Assembly: GCA_934371915.1 (NCBI GenBank)
Contig: CAKROE010000004.1
Coordinates: 17,465-81,464 of the forward strand
Direction: 5' to 3'
Length of the DNA stretch: 64,000 nucleotides
Source of the DNA: an uncultured Blautia sp.
Lineage (GTDB): Bacteria; Bacillota; Clostridia; Lachnospirales; Lachnospiraceae
Shown: positions 8,276 to 16,432 of the stretch, piece after piece
Layout of the letters: each line of letters starts with the position of its first letter
How positions within the stretch are numbered: position 1 is the stretch's first letter
The notes under the pieces: generated by a model
The model's input: the letters and a program-made list of their open reading frames with translations, nothing else
Database searches by the model: none
What the model was told of the DNA's origin: nothing
Program-made: the position numbers and the translations under genes

Positions 8276-9655
8276 TTATGAAGGTCTTCTTACAGAAAGG
8301 ATTGTTCTGTAAGTAGCATCATTGCTGATCTTGATACCATCTCTGGAGTTGGATGCATGTACAATCTGTCCGTTACCCATGTAAATTGCAACGTGTCCGC
8401 CATAGCAGATCAGGTCGCCCGGCTGAGCATCTGCATAGGAAACTTCTGTTCCCCAATTCTGCTGCTCATAAGATGTTCTCGGAAGGCTGTAGCCAAACTG
8501 TGCATAAACACTCTGTGTAAATCCTGAACAGTCAGCACCGCCTGTAAGGCTTGTACCGCCCCATACATACGGATTACCAACAAACTGTGTCGCATAATCT
8601 ACGATTGAAGAGCCTGAACCTGAGCTGGATGAGCTGCTGGATGAAGAACTTACGCTATCCGGATCAACTGTATTATCACTGTCAATCACATTGCCGTATT
8701 CATCATACTGCACATCATCACCGGATGTAGTCTGACTCGTATCAACCTCATTACCATCTTCATCATATACGGTGTCGCCGTTTTCTGCTGCTTCATCAGC
8801 ATCTACTTCGTTGCCGTCTTCATCATATACCGTCTGATCTTCCTGCTGTGCAGCTTCTTCTGCTGCTGCAGCTGCAGCGGCTTCTGCTTCTGCTTCTGCC
8901 TGACGTCTTGCTTCCTCTTCAGCTGCAATACGTTCTGCTTCAAGCTGTTCGATCTCTGCCTGCTGTTCCTGGATCAGGTTTGCATATTCATTTGCCATTT
9001 CCTGTGCATATGCGATTTCGTTATCACAGTCTGCGGAGTTGGCTTTCTTTGTGTCGATCTGTGTCTGAAGGTTTGCAGATTCCGCTTCATATTCCTGTTT
9101 CATGCCTTCCAGTTCGGATTTCTCCTGCTGGTACTGATTTCCGAGGTTTGTAACCTGTTCAATCGTATTTGCATATGTCTCAAGGCTCTTTCTGTCGTAA
9201 TCGTACATCTTCTGAGTATATTCTGCTTTTGTCAGAAGATCAGAAAGATTATCTGCACTCATCATCATCTGGAACCATGCTTCGCTTCCACCTTTTTCGT
9301 ACAGATACTGGATACGCTGTTTCATTGCTGCGTACTGTTTGTCTTTGGCATTCTGTGCTTTCTGAAGATCTGCCTGTGTCTGTTCGATATCAGCCTGTTT
9401 ATTACTGATATCTCCCTCTAATGTCTGAATGGAAACCATGACGTTTACAAGATTTGCATCCAGTGTATTGATTTCATCCTGTAACTGCTGCTTGGCAGAA
9501 TAAAGCTGATCGATCTGAGCATATGTTGCATCAAGCTGTGCGCTTGTTGCTGCCTGCTCCTCTCTCAGTTCATCTTCTCGTGACGCGCTTACGCTGACTA
9601 CCTGTGCTGCTGTCATCATTAACGCCAACGTCAGGCAAACAATTCGTTTCTTCAT
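8276..9655 (-). CDS. secreted NlpC/P60 peptidoglycan hydrolase with PcsB-like coiled coil
   Basis: 459 residues from the ATG at 9653-9655 (AGGTG 6 bases upstream; the GTG at 9664 lies in that ribosome site). Signal peptide to about residue 25, a long coiled coil (about 26-250) like the PcsB/CwlO N-terminal domain, an alanine-rich stretch, three acidic repeats near 276-327 (YDEDGNEVD twice, YDEYGNVID once), a serine linker, then the NlpC/P60 domain with Cys376 (DCSGF), His421 and His433. It should cleave stem peptides in wall turnover or cell separation; proteins with this coiled coil are commonly activated by FtsEX. Monocistronic. Confidence 0.92.
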   Translation of the reverse strand: MKKRIVCLTLALMMTAAQVVSVSASREDELREEQAATSAQLDATYAQIDQLYSAKQQLQDEINTLDANLVNVMVSIQTLEGDISNKQADIEQTQADLQKAQNAKDKQYAAMKQRIQYLYEKGGSEAWFQMMMSADNLSDLLTKAEYTQKMYDYDRKSLETYANTIEQVTNLGNQYQQEKSELEGMKQEYEAESANLQTQIDTKKANSADCDNEIAYAQEMANEYANLIQEQQAEIEQLEAERIAAEEEARRQAEAEAEAAAAAAAEEAAQQEDQTVYDEDGNEVDADEAAENGDTVYDEDGNEVDTSQTTSGDDVQYDEYGNVIDSDNTVDPDSVSSSSSSSSSSGSGSSIVDYATQFVGNPYVWGGTSLTGGADCSGFTQSVYAQFGYSLPRTSYEQQNWGTEVSYADAQPGDLICYGGHVAIYMGNGQIVHASNSRDGIKISNDATYRTILSVRRPS

Positions 9656-9726
9656 GTTTCTCACCTCATAATCTTAATTGCTATATTCTGTAATATTTTC
9701 GAAATATCTCTTTCAAGTTCTTATAC

Positions 9727-9755
9727 ATATTAACATATAGTTCTTACGATTGCAA
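9727..9755 (-). promoter_or_regulatory. promoter of NlpC/P60 gene
   Basis: -35 TTGCAA (9750-9755), 17-base spacer, -10 TAATAT (9727-9732). The 12 bases at 9745-9756 recur at 50908-50919 in the livJ promoter. Confidence 0.7.
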
Positions 9756-9816
9756 GAGGAAAACATTAAAAAGTTTAATATTTTGTAACATTTATTAAAA
9801 ACTCCGCAAGAAATAA

Positions 9817-9843
9817 AGGAGTTTCCATATTCAGGAAACTCCT
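9817..9843 (-). terminator. terminator of wall-binding NlpC-like gene
   Basis: 10-bp stem AGGAGTTTCC / GGAAACTCCT with a 7-base loop, followed by a short T-rich tract on the minus strand. Confidence 0.7.
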
Positions 9844-9868
9844 CTGTAACATTTCTTTCTTATTTAAT

Positions 9869-11524
9869 TTAGAATCCAAAAAGGATTTGAAGAATCTGAT
9901 CGGCTGTCTTGCTCTTAAATCCGTCCGGATCAGAAAGTGTACTGTTCCATCTCATGTAATTACCACGACGAACGAAGTTTCCGCATGCCGGACGATATTC
10001 GAATTTTTTGTAGCCGGCATATCTGCTCATATATTTTCGTGCCAGGGCAACCGCCTGACTGTCAGATTTGCCTTCCGGAGTACTGGTACCTGCGATCTGC
10101 ACACCCGCATTCGGTGTGGAATGTACGATCACTGCACTCTTGTCGGAACACTGTCCGAGAACGATCCATGTATGTCCGTCATCGTATCCGATATCTCCCG
10201 GATAAAGCTTCCATTCTCTCTTTGAGAGATAATTCTGATTTACGTATTTGCCCCATTTCAAAGTATTCTGATAGTAGGAACCGATCTCTCCCGAAACAAC
10301 TGTATATCCATATCCTACATTGCTTCTTGTCTGCATGACCTGATATGCTGCCCATCCCACAAATCCGGAACAGTCGAGACCCTTTGCTCTGTTAGTATCA
10401 CTCAGATCACGGTAATTGTTATAATTGTAACTGCTGCTCTGACCGAGATAAAACTTCTGCCAGTTTGATTTCACACCCTTCAGTGTGGAATCGTGCCAGC
10501 CGCCACCCCAGATATAAAGTGCCTGTCCAACCGGCTGCAATGCACCCGCCAGATAATTCTTAATGGTCTTTGTTCCGGTCTGCGCAACCGGCTTCGGATC
10601 ATTCTTAAAATAAGAAGTATCTACTACCGCATTGTCTGCTACGTCACTGCCGTCATAGGTCATCACGCCGGCAGAGTTGAACTTATAGCTTACACCATTG
10701 ATCTTCTTTGATCCGGTAACCATCTTAAATGTCTTTGTATCAAAATAATATTTGCTTCCGTCAATCGTTACCCAGCCACCTGTTGCAATACCTGTACTGG
10801 TGTTAAAATAGTAAGTGCTTCCGCTGATGGTTTTCTTACCTGTTGCCATGACACCATTCTTGGCAAAATAGCGTTTCTGTCCTTTCGACGAGGTCATCCA
10901 GCCGGTTGCCATACGGTAATATTTTTTACGGAAATATCTGGTATATCCCTTTGAAGATGTAATAAATCCGGATTTTGCAGCTCCAGTCTTTCCATCGAAA
11001 TAATACTTGTACTTGCCGATCTTCTTAAGCCCGCGGTACATTTTGCCATCACTGCCAAAATACCACTTCTGGTTTTTGGAATTCGTCATCCAGCCGGTCG
11101 CCATTGTATACTTCTTGGTATCGAAATATCTGTAAAAGTTTGTTCCGAATTTTACGAAACCGCTCACTGTAAAGCCGTTTTTCTTATTAAAGTAATAATA
11201 TTTGCCGGCAATTTTCTTAAATCCGGTATACATCGCACCGGTTTTCTGGTCAAAATAGCGTCTTCTGCCTTTTGAACTCTTCATCCAGCCTTTGTAAAGT
11301 GCGCCGGTCTTTCTGTTCAGGAAATATTTCTTTCCCTTTACTGTGACCCAGCCTTTTGCTTTCTTTCCTTTTTTATAGTAAAATGTCTGACCACCCACCG
11401 TTCGGAATCCGGTCGATGCAGCCTGAGCATCTACGGTCGTTGCCTGAAATGCAAAGCCTGCTGCAAAAAGCATTACTCCTAAAAATATGCCCGCGATCCA
11501 TGACTTTTTGCATACCTTTCCCAT
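9869..11524 (-). CDS. secreted wall-binding repeat protein with NlpC/P60-like peptidase domain
   Basis: 551 residues from the ATG at 11522-11524; an earlier ATG at 11530 is only 2 bases from the AGAGG site. A signal peptide (about 1-36) is followed by roughly a dozen choline-binding-like repeats of about 20 residues (pattern GWMxSSKGxxRYF, TGWMT, YYFDxKTG) to about residue 290. The C-terminal domain has Cys385 (GLDCSGFVGW), His451 (DDGHTWI) and His468, as in NlpC/P60 or CHAP-like cysteine peptidases. It likely binds wall glycans and cuts peptidoglycan. Single gene with a WalR-like box in its leader. Confidence 0.88.
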   Translation of the reverse strand: MGKVCKKSWIAGIFLGVMLFAAGFAFQATTVDAQAASTGFRTVGGQTFYYKKGKKAKGWVTVKGKKYFLNRKTGALYKGWMKSSKGRRRYFDQKTGAMYTGFKKIAGKYYYFNKKNGFTVSGFVKFGTNFYRYFDTKKYTMATGWMTNSKNQKWYFGSDGKMYRGLKKIGKYKYYFDGKTGAAKSGFITSSKGYTRYFRKKYYRMATGWMTSSKGQKRYFAKNGVMATGKKTISGSTYYFNTSTGIATGGWVTIDGSKYYFDTKTFKMVTGSKKINGVSYKFNSAGVMTYDGSDVADNAVVDTSYFKNDPKPVAQTGTKTIKNYLAGALQPVGQALYIWGGGWHDSTLKGVKSNWQKFYLGQSSSYNYNNYRDLSDTNRAKGLDCSGFVGWAAYQVMQTRSNVGYGYTVVSGEIGSYYQNTLKWGKYVNQNYLSKREWKLYPGDIGYDDGHTWIVLGQCSDKSAVIVHSTPNAGVQIAGTSTPEGKSDSQAVALARKYMSRYAGYKKFEYRPACGNFVRRGNYMRWNSTLSDPDGFKSKTADQILQILFGF

Positions 11525-11563
11525 ACCCATAACCTCTTTCTGTAAACAAATATAATTGTAATT

Positions 11564-11580
11564 TTTACAATCTTGTTACA
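11564..11580 (-). promoter_or_regulatory. WalR-like box
   Basis: On the minus strand TGTAAC-AAGAT-TGTAAA matches the WalR (YycF) consensus of two TGTWAH hexamers with a 5-base gap. It lies just downstream of the inferred transcription start, a position usually linked to repression. No walRK genes are in the window. Confidence 0.55.
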
Positions 11581-11593
11581 ATATTATGTAGGT

Positions 11594-11622
11594 ATTATAT
11601 CTCATGTTTTTCTTTCCGTCAA
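11594..11622 (-). promoter_or_regulatory. promoter of wall-binding NlpC-like gene
   Basis: -35 TTGACG (11617-11622), 17-base spacer, consensus -10 TATAAT (11594-11599). Confidence 0.8.
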
Positions 11623-11679
11623 CAAAAAATGTAAAACACTGTTAATATTCACTGTTAACAGCTCCAATTTCAAATAATA

Positions 11680-11710
11680 AAAAGGGCAGAGCCAATGGCT
11701 TCACCCTTTT
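11680..11710 (-). terminator. terminator of ddh
   Basis: Minus-strand stem AAAGGG..GCC ATT GGC..CCCTTT followed by a T run. Located 45 bases after the ddh stop. Confidence 0.8.
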
Positions 11711-11754
11711 GTAATATTTCACTTTTTTCTGTATAAGTATCTTTCTGATCAGAA

Positions 11755-12741
11755 TTAAAGAAGATGTTTTCTTAATTCTGCGCCGTCCAGTGCACTTAAG
11801 TATGCCGGTGCAACATCAAATACAGTCTTGCATCCCTTCTGTCCTTCCTGGTTCATGCGGTATGCAGCTCTTGCATAGGCAACGATAACGGAAGAAGTAA
11901 ATTCCGGGTTGGAATCAAGTTTCAGGCTGTACTCGATCACATGGCTGTTTTCATCGTTCCAGCCGGTCTTTCCGGTACGGATTACAAATCCACCATGCGG
12001 AATGCCGCTGTGATCACGTTTCAGTTCTTCTTCAGAAATGAAATGTACCGTTGTGTCATATTCATCGAAGTAGTTCGGCATAGTCTTGATCTCCTGCTCG
12101 ATACGTGCAAGATCAGCACCTTCCTCTGCTACTACGAAACACTCTCTTGTGTGTTTCTGTCTGGTAGTAAGTTCCGGATTCTGTCCGCTTCTTACCGCTT
12201 CAAGTGCTGCTTCAACCGGGATCGTGTACTGTTTGCCGTCTTTGACACCATCAATACGACGGATTGCATCAGAGTGGCCCTGGCTTACGCCTTTGCCCCA
12301 GAATGTATAATCTTTACCATTGGTCAGAATTGCATTTGCATACATTCTGTTGAGGGAGAACATTCCCGGATCCCAGCCTACGGAAATGATTCCTACATGA
12401 TTGCTCTCGGAAGCTGCTTTATCTACATTTGCAAAATGTTCCGGGATTCTTGCGTGGGTATCGAAGCTGTCAACAACGTTGAACCACTGTGCATATTTCG
12501 GGGTCTGAACCGGAAGATCTGTAGCACTTCCTCCGCAGAGAATCAGAACGTCAATTTTATCTTTCATTTTTTCTGCTTCATCTACATGATATACTTTTGC
12601 TGTATCTGTAAGAATTTTTACGGATGCAGGATCACGACGTGTAAATACGGCAACAAGCTCCAGATCCGGATTGTGTTTAACTGCACATTCTACTCCTCTG
12701 CCAAGGTTGCCATAACCTAAAATACCAATACGAATACTCAT
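11755..12741 (-). CDS. ddh: meso-diaminopimelate dehydrogenase
   Basis: 328 residues from the ATG at 12739-12741, which has CAGGAGG 8 bases upstream; a longer frame starting at 12813 lacks one. NADPH-binding loop GILGYGNLGRGVE at the N-terminus, then GGSATDLP, SVGWDPGMFSLNR and GKGVSQGHSDAIRR, all typical of Ddh. It makes meso-diaminopimelate from tetrahydrodipicolinate, NADPH and ammonia in one step, supplying lysine and the peptidoglycan cross-link residue. Stands alone with its own promoter and terminator. Confidence 0.95.
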   Translation of the reverse strand: MSIRIGILGYGNLGRGVECAVKHNPDLELVAVFTRRDPASVKILTDTAKVYHVDEAEKMKDKIDVLILCGGSATDLPVQTPKYAQWFNVVDSFDTHARIPEHFANVDKAASESNHVGIISVGWDPGMFSLNRMYANAILTNGKDYTFWGKGVSQGHSDAIRRIDGVKDGKQYTIPVEAALEAVRSGQNPELTTRQKHTRECFVVAEEGADLARIEQEIKTMPNYFDEYDTTVHFISEEELKRDHSGIPHGGFVIRTGKTGWNDENSHVIEYSLKLDSNPEFTSSVIVAYARAAYRMNQEGQKGCKTVFDVAPAYLSALDGAELRKHLL

Positions 12742-12818
12742 TATGATTTCCTCCTGTAATACTCTTCCTTTTGCTGTTCTTTGATGCAATAACACTTTAG
12801 CACAGCAATACATTCATT

Positions 12819-12847
12819 ATAATAATATCACTCTTATAAAATGTCAA
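12819..12847 (-). promoter_or_regulatory. promoter of ddh
   Basis: Consensus -35 TTGACA (12842-12847), 17-base spacer, -10 TATTAT (12819-12824). Confidence 0.8.
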
Positions 12848-12884
12848 TTTCTTTTATGACAGGATTTTGATTTTTTCACTCTGA

Positions 12885-13523
12885 CTAACAGCAGAACATG
12901 CCGCTTCCCGGGCAACACAGATTACAGACCATATTCGCCAGACACAGCTTCATACAGTAATCACTGCCATCCGATGGCATGCCCCCGAATGGATTTTGCT
13001 GTTCCTGATACCAGCTTCCTCCGCCTTCCAGTCTCTGAAGAAGCATCCGGTACTGCATATTATCCGGCTCCATATTGACTGCTGTACGTGCATCGTTCAT
13101 TGCGTTCACATTATTTCCAAGTCCCATATTCGCCATCGCCGACAGATAATACCACTGCCCGTTTCGCTGACTTAAGGAGGAAAGCACGTTCATCGCCTCC
13201 TGAAAATGTCGGCTCTGGATGTAATTTGCCGCTGCCTGTCTGCGGATGGCTTCTTCATCCTGATACGTACTCTGGCTCTGACCGCCAAAGCCTCCAAATC
13301 CACCATAGGAATTGTAATTTCCGGAAGTTCCGTCCTCTTTTTCTTTCATGATCTGCTCGTAAGCCTGCTGTACTTCTTTAAATTTCTCTTCCGCCTGCGC
13401 TTTATTCGGGTTGTTGATATTCGCATCCGGATGGTATTTGCGGCTGAGCTTACGATATGCTTTTTTTATTTCTTCATCTGATGCATCTCTGGAAACGCCC
13501 AGCACACTATATGGATCAAACAT
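12885..13523 (-). CDS. DnaJ-domain protein with cysteine-rich tail
   Basis: 212 residues from the ATG at 13521-13523 (AGGAG upstream). The J domain occupies about residues 3-75 with the HPD motif (RKYHPDAN) that stimulates DnaK. A linker rich in Gly follows, then a short helical repeat region resembling TPR ([19 protein letters not shown]). The tail is unusually cysteine-rich, with seven cysteines in the last 25 residues and ending MFCC. Overlaps the DUF5685 gene by 8 bases, so it is translated with it. Probably a dedicated co-chaperone for a membrane or metal-linked client; that is inference. Confidence 0.88.
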   Translation of the reverse strand: MFDPYSVLGVSRDASDEEIKKAYRKLSRKYHPDANINNPNKAQAEEKFKEVQQAYEQIMKEKEDGTSGNYNSYGGFGGFGGQSQSTYQDEEAIRRQAAANYIQSRHFQEAMNVLSSLSQRNGQWYYLSAMANMGLGNNVNAMNDARTAVNMEPDNMQYRMLLQRLEGGGSWYQEQQNPFGGMPSDGSDYCMKLCLANMVCNLCCPGSGMFCC

Positions 13524-14361
13524 GTTCTTTCTCCTGTTCTTTCTTCCGTTTCCCGGAAACGGTCTCAAACCTGCACCATACTCCGGAATACAGGATATTC
13601 CGAAGAATATCGGTATATTTTATAATAGGAAGTTTCTCGAATTCCCGGCAGGTTTCTGCCATCATCATCATAAGCATACTCTTTACCCGGTCATCAAACC
13701 CTTCTATTATATAATCTTTTGAAAATGGATTGTAATTTCCTTTTTTGACATCCTCTTCCACATCATCATAGGCATCCAGCAGATAAATAAACTTGCCGAA
13801 ATAAAATCCCATACGCCGAAGAGTCGGTTCCCATACATCTTCTCTGTATGCAAAGATTTCTGCCATAATTCTGCCAAAGCAGCCGGATACTCGATCGATG
13901 TCTGTCGCATTTTCTTTTTCGAGTTCGGACAGTTCATCCAGGCAGGATACAATCGTCTGCACCTTTTTGCTCCAGAGTTTTTCACTCTTCTTTTCTTTAC
14001 GTTCCAGCAATTTGCCAAAAGCAAGTCCCGGAATGCTTCTCTCATCATTCCAGTCATCTTTACACTTGTAATAAGTCAGAAAAATATTCATATCCGCAGC
14101 ATATTCAGTAATCACATTTTTTCTGACCGGCTGTCTGCGCACCGGATGTACGATACAGCGCGTCGTTCCTTTCTTCGCAGGCGGCTCATAAAGTCCGCTG
14201 AGCAGAAGGATCACAAAGGTCATATCGTAAGTTAACGTAATCTGTCCGCTGAGTCCGTAACGCTCTTTCAGCTCCCGGCACAGTCCACAGTAAAAGGAAC
14301 GGTACAGATCAAAATCTTTGAATTTGATTTCCGGTTTATTCATTACCACATATCCAAACAC
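13516..14361 (-). CDS. DUF5685 family protein, possible isoprenoid-synthase-like fold
   Basis: 281 residues from a GTG at 14359-14361, preceded by GGGGGGAG. Matches the uncharacterised DUF5685 family of Clostridia ([26 protein letters not shown]). The protein appears all-helical. It has two Asp-rich motifs in helices: KDDWNDE near residue 101-107 and [17 protein letters not shown] near 196-212. Their type and spacing recall the two metal-binding motifs of squalene/phytoene synthases. No catalytic role is known. Middle gene of a three-gene unit with a zinc-ribbon membrane protein and a DnaJ protein. Confidence 0.8.
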   Translation of the reverse strand: MFGYVVMNKPEIKFKDFDLYRSFYCGLCRELKERYGLSGQITLTYDMTFVILLLSGLYEPPAKKGTTRCIVHPVRRQPVRKNVITEYAADMNIFLTYYKCKDDWNDERSIPGLAFGKLLERKEKKSEKLWSKKVQTIVSCLDELSELEKENATDIDRVSGCFGRIMAEIFAYREDVWEPTLRRMGFYFGKFIYLLDAYDDVEEDVKKGNYNPFSKDYIIEGFDDRVKSMLMMMMAETCREFEKLPIIKYTDILRNILYSGVWCRFETVSGKRKKEQEKEHV

Positions 14362-14397
14362 AGTGTCGTCTCCCCCCTGTCGCACCGGGCTGTTTTA

Positions 14398-14808
14398 TCA
14401 GCTTCTTTTAACAAATTTCGTATGGCATTTCGGACATTCGATCTCAATCTTGCCCTTGCCTCTCGGAATACGGATTTTCTGACCACATCCCGGACATGAA
14501 TAAATATGATGTGTCTTTCTCTGATTCATCATGCTCTTTTCTCTGTTGAAACGCTGTCTGAGCTTTGCAGTCGCAGCAAGATATTTCTCATTCTCCTGGT
14601 ATCTCTTCTGGATATCTCTGGAAAGCATGCGGTAATATGTATACAGCAGTACCAGAAGTCCAACTGTATCAAGAAGTGCGCCCATTCTGCTTCCGCTGCT
14701 GAAAAAAATCGAAAGGATGATCGCAACAAGTGCCACACCCATCGTAAAACGTGCAAATGCATCTACTCCATAACGTCCCTGCATAAATTTATTAAACTTA
14801 TCTCTCAT
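14398..14808 (-). CDS. membrane protein with C-terminal zinc ribbon
   Basis: 136 residues. Two hydrophobic segments near residues 19-37 and 43-60, a basic coiled stretch, then a zinc ribbon formed by CPGC and CPKC separated by about 20 residues. The ribbon should face the cytoplasm. No known function. First gene of the unit followed by DUF5685 and DnaJ. Start supported by AAGAAGG. Confidence 0.75.
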   Translation of the reverse strand: MRDKFNKFMQGRYGVDAFARFTMGVALVAIILSIFFSSGSRMGALLDTVGLLVLLYTYYRMLSRDIQKRYQENEKYLAATAKLRQRFNREKSMMNQRKTHHIYSCPGCGQKIRIPRGKGKIEIECPKCHTKFVKRS

Positions 14809-14874
14809 GTAAGTCCTTCTTTCTTATGACCTTTTGCATTTATATAATCTGTTTATACCTTATATTCTCTCAGA

Positions 14875-16077
14875 TTATTTCTCATCACATACCTGGAAGA
14901 TGTAGAATTTCAGGTAATAGGATTCATCGGAAGACCACAGGATCGGGTGATCCGGTGCCTGTGTGCGGTATTCCACCTGGCGAAGTCGCTTGTGTGCGCT
15001 TCTTGCAGCCTGACCGATCGTTTTTGTAAACAGTTCATATTCCATAAAATGGGAACAGGAACAGGTTGCAAGGAATCCACCGTCTTTTACCAGTTTCATT
15101 CCACGAAGATTGATCTCACGGTAGCCTTTGACTGCATTTTTGACAGAACTGCGAGATTTCGTAAATGCAGGTGGGTCCAGAATGACCACATCGTACTTTT
15201 CTCCCTGCTCTTCAAGCTTCGGAAGCAGTTCAAAAACATCTTCGCATATAAATTTTACGGTTTTATCCAGACCGTTCAGTTTTGCATTTTCCTGTGCCTG
15301 GTGAACAGCAAGCTCAGATGCATCTACTCCGGTTACTTCTTTCGCTCCGGCGATTCCTGCATTCAGTGCAAAAGAACCGGTGTGTGTAAAGCAGTCCAGT
15401 ACTCTCGCATCTTTGCAAAGCTTCTGAATCGCAAGACGATTATATTTCTGGTCAAGGAAAAATCCTGTCTTCTGTCCGTCCTTGATATCGACCTGATATC
15501 TGACACCGTTTTCCTGAATTTCGACAAGTGTCGGAAACTCTTTCCCGATAAACCCCTTATACAGTTCCATACCTTCCTGCTTACGGACTTTTGCATCACT
15601 TCTCTCATAAATACCACGGATCGTAATACCGTCTTCTGCGAGAACTTTCTTAATCAGATCCAGAATCAGCTCTTTCCAGCGATCGATTCCAAGTGCCAGA
15701 GACTGTACAACCAGCACATCCTCAAACTTGTCAACCACAAGTCCCGGAAAGAAATCCGCCTCGCCAAAAATTACGCGGCAGCTCGAGGTATCCGTAACTT
15801 TTTTGCGGTATTCCCATGCATCCCTCACACGCTTTTCAAAAAAATCTTCATCAATCTTCTGATTTTCATTTCTTGTCAGAAGGCGAACGGTAATTTTGGA
15901 ATTTCTGTTGATAAAACCTCTGCCGAGCGGATATCCGTCAAAATCATGTACGAGTACAATATCCCCATTTACAAAACTTCCCATGACTGATTCGATTTCA
16001 TTGTCAAAAACCCACATTCCGCCGGACTTCAAAAAGCGTCCCTCTCCTTTTTTCAGTGTAACCACTGCCAGACTCAT
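14875..16077 (-). CDS. rlmI: 23S rRNA methyltransferase, RlmI family
   Basis: 400 residues, the family length. N-terminal PUA domain (about 1-80), then an RlmI-type methyltransferase with LDCFTHTGSFALNAG (SAM loop), VILDPPAFTKSR and CSCSHFM near the end. RlmI methylates C5 of a cytosine in 23S rRNA (C1962 in E. coli). The start follows AAAGGAG. A monocistronic gene; no terminator was evident before the next unit. Confidence 0.9.
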   Translation of the reverse strand: MSLAVVTLKKGEGRFLKSGGMWVFDNEIESVMGSFVNGDIVLVHDFDGYPLGRGFINRNSKITVRLLTRNENQKIDEDFFEKRVRDAWEYRKKVTDTSSCRVIFGEADFFPGLVVDKFEDVLVVQSLALGIDRWKELILDLIKKVLAEDGITIRGIYERSDAKVRKQEGMELYKGFIGKEFPTLVEIQENGVRYQVDIKDGQKTGFFLDQKYNRLAIQKLCKDARVLDCFTHTGSFALNAGIAGAKEVTGVDASELAVHQAQENAKLNGLDKTVKFICEDVFELLPKLEEQGEKYDVVILDPPAFTKSRSSVKNAVKGYREINLRGMKLVKDGGFLATCSCSHFMEYELFTKTIGQAARSAHKRLRQVEYRTQAPDHPILWSSDESYYLKFYIFQVCDEK

Positions 16078-16196
16078 ATCTTATCTCCTTTCGGAACTTT
16101 TTCCATTTGCACCCATTTATATCTTTTTTACGATAAAAACTTCTTCTATTTTACCACAGTCATCCGGGAATTTCCACTTTTTCACATTCTGTTCAT

Positions 16197-16337
16197 AGAA
16201 GAGAACAAAGCGGACAAGTCCCCTTCAAACTCCCTGCATCCCTCAATCTTTGATGGACTTGTTACGCTTTGCGTGCCAGATGCAGTCTGCTTTAGCAGAC
16301 CTATTCCTCTTGCATCTGGTCACATCCTCGCGGAGCG
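16197..16337. repeat. structured intergenic element with nested inverted repeats
   Basis: Within the 355-base gap 16078-16432, which holds no gene. CAAAGCGGACAAGTCC (from 16207) is complementary, with small differences, to GGACTTGTTACGCTTTG (from 16255). Next CCAGATGCA and TGCATCTGG enclose a small hairpin GTCTGC-TTTA-GCAGAC. Then CGCGGAGCG leads into the hairpin at 16338-16385. The arrangement looks like a structured RNA or a dispersed palindromic repeat. I cannot name it. Confidence 0.55.
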
Positions 16338-16385
16338 TTTTTGCTTTATTAGAAAATTACTGAGTAATTTCCTATAAAGCAAAAA
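16338..16385. repeat. palindromic repeat element, copy 1
   Basis: A perfect 12-bp outer stem TTTTTGCTTTAT (16338-16349) with ATAAAGCAAAAA (16374-16385) and an inner stem AAATTAC/GTAATTT. The 14 bases GAGTAATTTCCTAT at 16362-16375 recur exactly in the palindrome at 28516-28563. Confidence 0.65.
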
Positions 16386-16406
16386 GGGATGCCGAAGCAT
16401 CCCTTA
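16383..16406 (-). terminator. terminator of DUF1002 gene
   Basis: 9-bp stem AAGGGATGC, TTCG loop on the minus strand, GCATCCCTT, then Ts that belong to the adjoining palindrome. Confidence 0.9.
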
Positions 16407-16432
16407 GAAATCTGACCTGTAAGGCCGCTATT

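Noticed and set aside
9656..9664. GTG start at 9664 for the NlpC gene
   Set aside because: The GTG is part of the AGGTG ribosome site of the ATG at 9653-9655.
10650..11450. Regular short repeats that could be taken for a CRISPR array
   Set aside because: They encode the wall-binding repeats of the NlpC-like protein; units vary in sequence and keep the reading frame.
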